Origin: Hyphomonas sp.
GTDB lineage: Bacteria; Pseudomonadota; Alphaproteobacteria; Caulobacterales; Hyphomonadaceae
NCBI RefSeq assembly: GCF_017792385.1
Contig: NZ_CP051230.1
Coordinates: 1,984,001-2,048,000 of the forward strand
DNA: 64,000 nt
Direction: 5' to 3'
Shown: positions 60,666 to 64,000 of the stretch, piece by piece
How the letters are laid out: each line of letters begins with the position of its first letter
How positions within the stretch are numbered: the first letter of the stretch is position 1
Translations under genes and position numbers: made by a program
The notes under the pieces: model-generated
Told to the model about the DNA's origin: nothing
Seen by the model: only the letters and a program-made list of their open reading frames with translations
The model's database searches: none

Positions 60666-62996
60666 ATGAGTTCCAATCCGAATCGACTGTCCATTTCCCA
60701 GATGGCGGCGGCCAAGCCGCCGGTTGCACAGGGGGACGCCGCCTATCTGGACGGCCTGAACCCTGAGCAGCGCGAAGCCGTGTTGACCACTGAAGGCCCG
60801 TTGCTGGTGCTGGCGGGCGCGGGCACGGGCAAGACGCGCGTGCTGACCACCCGACTGGCGCACATTATCGGCACGCGGCTGGCCTGGCCGTCGCAGACCC
60901 TGACCGTGACCTTTACCAACAAGGCCGCGCGGGAGATGCGCGAGCGGGCCCTGTCCATGCTGGGCGAGGCGGGCGAGGGGCTGCGCTGGCTTGGCACGTT
61001 CCACTCGATCAGCGCGCAGATCCTGCGCAAGCATGCTGAACTGGCAGGGCTGAAATCCACTTTCACCATCATCGACACCGATGATCAGATCCGCCTGTGC
61101 AAGCAGATCATCCAGGCCGAAAACATTGACCCGAAACGCTGGACGCCGCGCTATCTGGCCAGTCTCATCGATGGCTGGAAGAACCGCGCCCTCACTCCGG
61201 ACAAGGTACCGCCGGAGGAGGCGCACCAGTTCGCAGACGGCAAGGGCATCACCTGTTACCAGATCTACCAGGCGCGGCTGAAGGTTCTGAACGCGTGTGA
61301 TTTCGGCGACCTGCTGATCCACAACATCATCATCTTCCAGAACAACCCTGATTTGCTGAAAGAATATCACGACAAGTTCCGGTACATCCTGGTGGACGAG
61401 TATCAGGATACAAACGTGGCGCAGTATCTGTGGCTGCGCCTGCTGGCGCAGGGATCCCAGAACATCTGCTGTGTCGGCGATGACGATCAGTCGATCTATG
61501 GCTGGCGGGGTGCGGAAGTCGACAATATCCTCCGCTTCGAGAAGGATTTTCCCGGGGCGCATGTGATCCGGCTGGAAAAGAATTACCGCTCCACCAAGCA
61601 CATCCTGGCCGCCGCGTCTTCCGTGATCAGCCACAACAAGAGTCGGCTCGGCAAGACGCTCTATGTCGGCGACGACAATTCCATCGATGATATCGACGCC
61701 TCCAAGGTGAAAGTGCGCGGCCTGTGGGATGGCGAAGCCGAAAGCCGCCTGATTGCCGACGATATCGAGAGCTGGGTGTCGAAAGGCGGCAGCCACGAGG
61801 ATTGCGCCGTTCTGGTGCGGGCGTCCTGGCAGATGCGGGCGTTCGAGGAACGCTTCATCATGCTGGGCATTCCCTATCGGGTCATTGGCGGACCGCGCTT
61901 CTTCGAACGTGCCGAGATCCGAGACGCGCTGGCCTATCTGCGCCTGATACGCTCTCCGGATGACGATCTGGCCTTCGAGCGCGTCGTGAACCAGCCAAAG
62001 CGGGGGATCGGGAACACGTCACTGGCCAAGCTGCAATCCTATGCCCGGGAGGATGGGCGCAGCCTGTTCGTTCTGACCCCGATGGTCTTGCAGACCGACG
62101 AGATCAAGGGTGGCGCCAAGCGGGGCCTGACCCAGTTCATCGACCAGATCAATCTGTGGCGTGACAAGCTGGCGAATGGCATGCCGCATACAGAGCTTGC
62201 CGAGACGATCCTGGAAGAATCCGGCTATACCGACATGCTGCAGAAGGATCGCAGCCCTCAGGCGCAGACCCGGCTGGACAACCTCAAGGAACTGGTCCGG
62301 GCCATGGGCGAGTTCGACTCGCTGGCCGGTTTCCTGGAGCATATCGAACTGGTCATGGATGCCTCGACCGGCGGAGCCGGCGAGGACCAGGTGCAGATCC
62401 TGACCCTGCACGGCGCGAAAGGTCTTGAGTGGCCAGTCGTGTTTCTGCCGGGCTGGGAGGAGGAAGTGTTTCCTTCCCGGCGCAGCCTGGACGAGAGTGG
62501 CATGAAGGGCCTCGAAGAGGAGCGTCGGCTTGCCTATGTCGGCATCACGCGCGCGCGCCAGCACGCCTATATCTCGTTTGTCGCGAACCGGCAGATCTAT
62601 GGCCGCTGGCAAAGCGTACTGCCGAGCCGTTTCGTGGACGAGTTGCCTCACGAACATGTCGAGGCCGTGTCAGAAACCGGCTATTCGGGTATGCCCGGTG
62701 GCGACACCGGCTTTACGGGCACGGTCGAGGATCTGGGCGAGCGGTCCAACTACAAGAGTCCGGGCTGGCAGCGCCTGAAAGAGAATGCGGGCAAGTTCGA
62801 CACTCGCCCGCCGCGCGACGCGACCAATCTTTCGGCGACGTCTGGCGGACCGTCGGGCTTCAAGGTCGGCACGCGCATCTTCCATGACAAGTTCGGCTAT
62901 GGTCGTGTGGCGCACACCGAGGGCAACAAGCTGACCGTGGATTTCGAGAAGTCCGGCCGGAAGAAAGTGATCGCCACCTTCGTGCAGCCGGCCTAG
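60666..62996 (+). CDS. UvrD/PcrA-type ATP-dependent DNA helicase
   Basis: A 776-residue superfamily 1A helicase of DNA repair and replication. Motifs in order: LNPEQREAV (Q-type), Walker A AGAGTGKTRVLTTRLA, TFTNKAAREM, VDEYQDTNVAQY, DDDQSIYGWRGAE, LEKNYRST and AKGLEWPVVFLPGWEEE. The C-terminal tail FKVGTRIFHDKFGYGRV... ending VIATFVQPA is typical of PcrA/UvrD of alphaproteobacteria and interacts with RNA polymerase or repair proteins in related species. The ATG at 60666 was preferred (an in-frame ATG at 60657 is possible); there is no obvious ribosome binding site. Confidence 0.95.
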   Translation: MSSNPNRLSISQMAAAKPPVAQGDAAYLDGLNPEQREAVLTTEGPLLVLAGAGTGKTRVLTTRLAHIIGTRLAWPSQTLTVTFTNKAAREMRERALSMLGEAGEGLRWLGTFHSISAQILRKHAELAGLKSTFTIIDTDDQIRLCKQIIQAENIDPKRWTPRYLASLIDGWKNRALTPDKVPPEEAHQFADGKGITCYQIYQARLKVLNACDFGDLLIHNIIIFQNNPDLLKEYHDKFRYILVDEYQDTNVAQYLWLRLLAQGSQNICCVGDDDQSIYGWRGAEVDNILRFEKDFPGAHVIRLEKNYRSTKHILAAASSVISHNKSRLGKTLYVGDDNSIDDIDASKVKVRGLWDGEAESRLIADDIESWVSKGGSHEDCAVLVRASWQMRAFEERFIMLGIPYRVIGGPRFFERAEIRDALAYLRLIRSPDDDLAFERVVNQPKRGIGNTSLAKLQSYAREDGRSLFVLTPMVLQTDEIKGGAKRGLTQFIDQINLWRDKLANGMPHTELAETILEESGYTDMLQKDRSPQAQTRLDNLKELVRAMGEFDSLAGFLEHIELVMDASTGGAGEDQVQILTLHGAKGLEWPVVFLPGWEEEVFPSRRSLDESGMKGLEEERRLAYVGITRARQHAYISFVANRQIYGRWQSVLPSRFVDELPHEHVEAVSETGYSGMPGGDTGFTGTVEDLGERSNYKSPGWQRLKENAGKFDTRPPRDATNLSATSGGPSGFKVGTRIFHDKFGYGRVAHTEGNKLTVDFEKSGRKKVIATFVQPA

Positions 62997-63054
62997 AGGT
63001 TGACCGGACCGGGCTTTCGGAATTGGATGACCGGGGCAGAGCGGCGAGGCGTGA

Positions 63055-63489
63055 ATGGCCGGCTATATCGAGAAACGGCTGTATGAAGGCGAGACGCTGC
63101 GGTATCGCGGCCAGTTTCACTGGCTGGAACATGCGAAAGCCTGGCTGATGCTGATCGTGTTCGGCATCCTGATCTTCGGCATCATCTATTTCATTGCGGA
63201 AATGGTGCGACTGAACACAACCGAATTCGTGGTGACAGACCGGCGGGTGGTCATGAAGACCGGATTGTGGTCAGCCGACGTCAACGAAATTGCGCTGGAT
63301 GCGATTGAAGGCAGTTCCCTGAATCAGGGGATTGTCGGCCGCATTTTCGGCTTTGGACGCCTGTCGGTACATGGGCGGGGCGAAACCCATATCAATTTCC
63401 CCAACATGGCCCACCCGCAGATGTTTCGCGCCGAGGCGGAGAAAGCCAAGCAGGCCGTTGTGGCACCGGAGGTCCCGTCAAAGGGCTGA
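63055..63489 (+). CDS. PH-domain (YdbS-like) membrane protein
   Basis: A 144-residue protein of the bacterial PH (bPH2/DUF304) type: EKRLYEGETLRYRGQFHW, one hydrophobic segment (AWLMLIVFGILIFGIIYFIAEMV), and the PH strand pattern NTTEFVVTDRRVVMKTGLWSADVNEIALDAIEGSSLNQGIVGRIFGFGRLSV. The last segment is the family signature (residues 62-112). The role is unknown; it lies 58 bases after uvrD. The following 200 bases hold nothing that I can support. Confidence 0.88.
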   Translation: MAGYIEKRLYEGETLRYRGQFHWLEHAKAWLMLIVFGILIFGIIYFIAEMVRLNTTEFVVTDRRVVMKTGLWSADVNEIALDAIEGSSLNQGIVGRIFGFGRLSVHGRGETHINFPNMAHPQMFRAEAEKAKQAVVAPEVPSKG

Positions 63490-63687
63490 GCCGAACTGTC
63501 CGGAAAGGCTAGCAGCGCCGGGGGCCTGGGTCAGGGGGAGGGAAAGTCAGGCCAGCCTCGAAGCGCGATGGGTGGATGCGCTTGCCGACAAGGGCGAGGG
63601 CCAACCCGACGCTGCAGGATCCTGTTTCCCACAGGCCGGGCGAACGCAAACCGAATGCGGCGTTCATCTGCCGCTCATCTTGCGACC

Positions 63688-64000
63688 CTATTCGGCCGCC
63701 GGCAGGGATTGGCTGGCGGGATCATTCTCGTTCGCCGATTGCGGCGCTGCCGACTGGCGCCGCGCGGCGCGCTTGCCGCGAACGCGATCCTTCATCCGGC
63801 CCGCCCAGCGCCTGACCCGGTGCGGGGCCAGAAGCCAGACCGGCGTCACCAGAAGGATCATCAGGGTCGAGAAGCCGAGGCCGAACACCACGGCCGTGGC
63901 CAGCTGGACCCACCATTCGGAACTTGCGCCGCCGAAATTGATGGAGCCTTCGAAGAAATTGACATTCATCTGGATGATCATCGGCAGCAGGCCGCAGATC
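63688..64000 (-). CDS. RND efflux transporter permease, C-terminal end (truncated by window edge)
   Basis: The frame enters at the window edge and ends at 63688. LLPMIIQMNVNFFEGSINFG, then SSEWWVQLATAVVFGLGFSTLMILLVTPVWLL, matches the last periplasmic loop and transmembrane helix 12 of AcrB-like RND pumps, followed by a basic cytoplasmic tail (RVRRWAGRMKDRVRGKRAARRQ). Such pumps span the inner membrane and export drugs or metals with a membrane-fusion protein. Most of the gene is outside the window, so the substrate class cannot be told. Confidence 0.85.
   Translation of the reverse strand, partial: ICGLLPMIIQMNVNFFEGSINFGGASSEWWVQLATAVVFGLGFSTLMILLVTPVWLLAPHRVRRWAGRMKDRVRGKRAARRQSAAPQSANENDPASQSLPAAE

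Overview
This window reads as a chromosomal segment of a GC-rich alphaproteobacterium, most likely a Hyphomonas-like member of the Hyphomonadaceae/Caulobacterales. The evidence is a circularly permuted two-piece tmRNA, an SspB-alpha type ClpXP adaptor, a PTS EIIA/HPr pair without sugar permeases, a glutathione-dependent formaldehyde pathway, and several cytochrome P450 and acyl-CoA genes. The species assignment is inferred from gene content only. No prophage, CRISPR array or intact insertion sequence was seen.

Layout. 1-5 kb: 3' end of a hybrid histidine kinase, a DUF983 protein, a membrane-anchored protein with three exact 131-residue repeats, a CAT-anticodon tRNA, a secreted TPR-like protein and trxB. 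5-10 kb: an orphan barstar-like gene in a small AT-richer islet flanked by 14-bp direct repeats, a His-rich CDF metal exporter, a DMT transporter, a glyoxalase-like protein, an unrecognised protein and a methyltransferase. 10-17.3 kb: DUF3008/DUF2945 genes bracketed by two nearly identical 92-bp palindromic repeats, then gyrB, an enoyl-CoA hydratase and a DEAD-box helicase, separated by intergenic spaces full of REP-like repeats. 17.3-29.9 kb: two divergent P450s, a siderophore-interacting protein behind a Fur-type palindrome, two thioesterases, sspB, a sphingosine-1-phosphate-lyase-like enzyme with an SDR, a Tat-exported Gfo/Idh lipoprotein, a GST and an amidase lipoprotein.

30-44 kb: ssrA on the minus strand, EIIA-Man/HPr, dapB, a lipid kinase, a metallophosphoesterase, a LysR regulator divergent from adhC, glyoxalase and GST genes, fghA, hemN and an exported DsrE protein. 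44-46.5 kb: four tandem genes for secreted six-cysteine proteins of an unrecognised family, the most novel feature here. 46.7-49.7 kb: RusA, an anchored L7/L12-like domain protein, fumC and a CcdAB module whose antitoxin carries an HTH domain and whose start codon lies inside a perfect 33-bp palindrome. 49.8-64 kb: a SulP transporter, an SDR broken by a small deletion, a DUF2306 protein with a divergent AraC regulator, GNAT/DUF4169 genes, a lipoprotein, an Old Yellow Enzyme, a candidate structured small RNA with a strong intrinsic terminator, an ArsR-SRPBCC-DUF4287 operon, a UvrD/PcrA helicase, a PH-domain protein and the 3' end of an RND efflux pump.

Functional links: tmRNA, its tag and SspB form the ribosome-rescue/ClpXP route. 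adhC and fghA complete formaldehyde oxidation through glutathione. EIIA-Man and HPr look like a regulatory phosphorelay. All functions are from motif recognition by eye; no database search was run.
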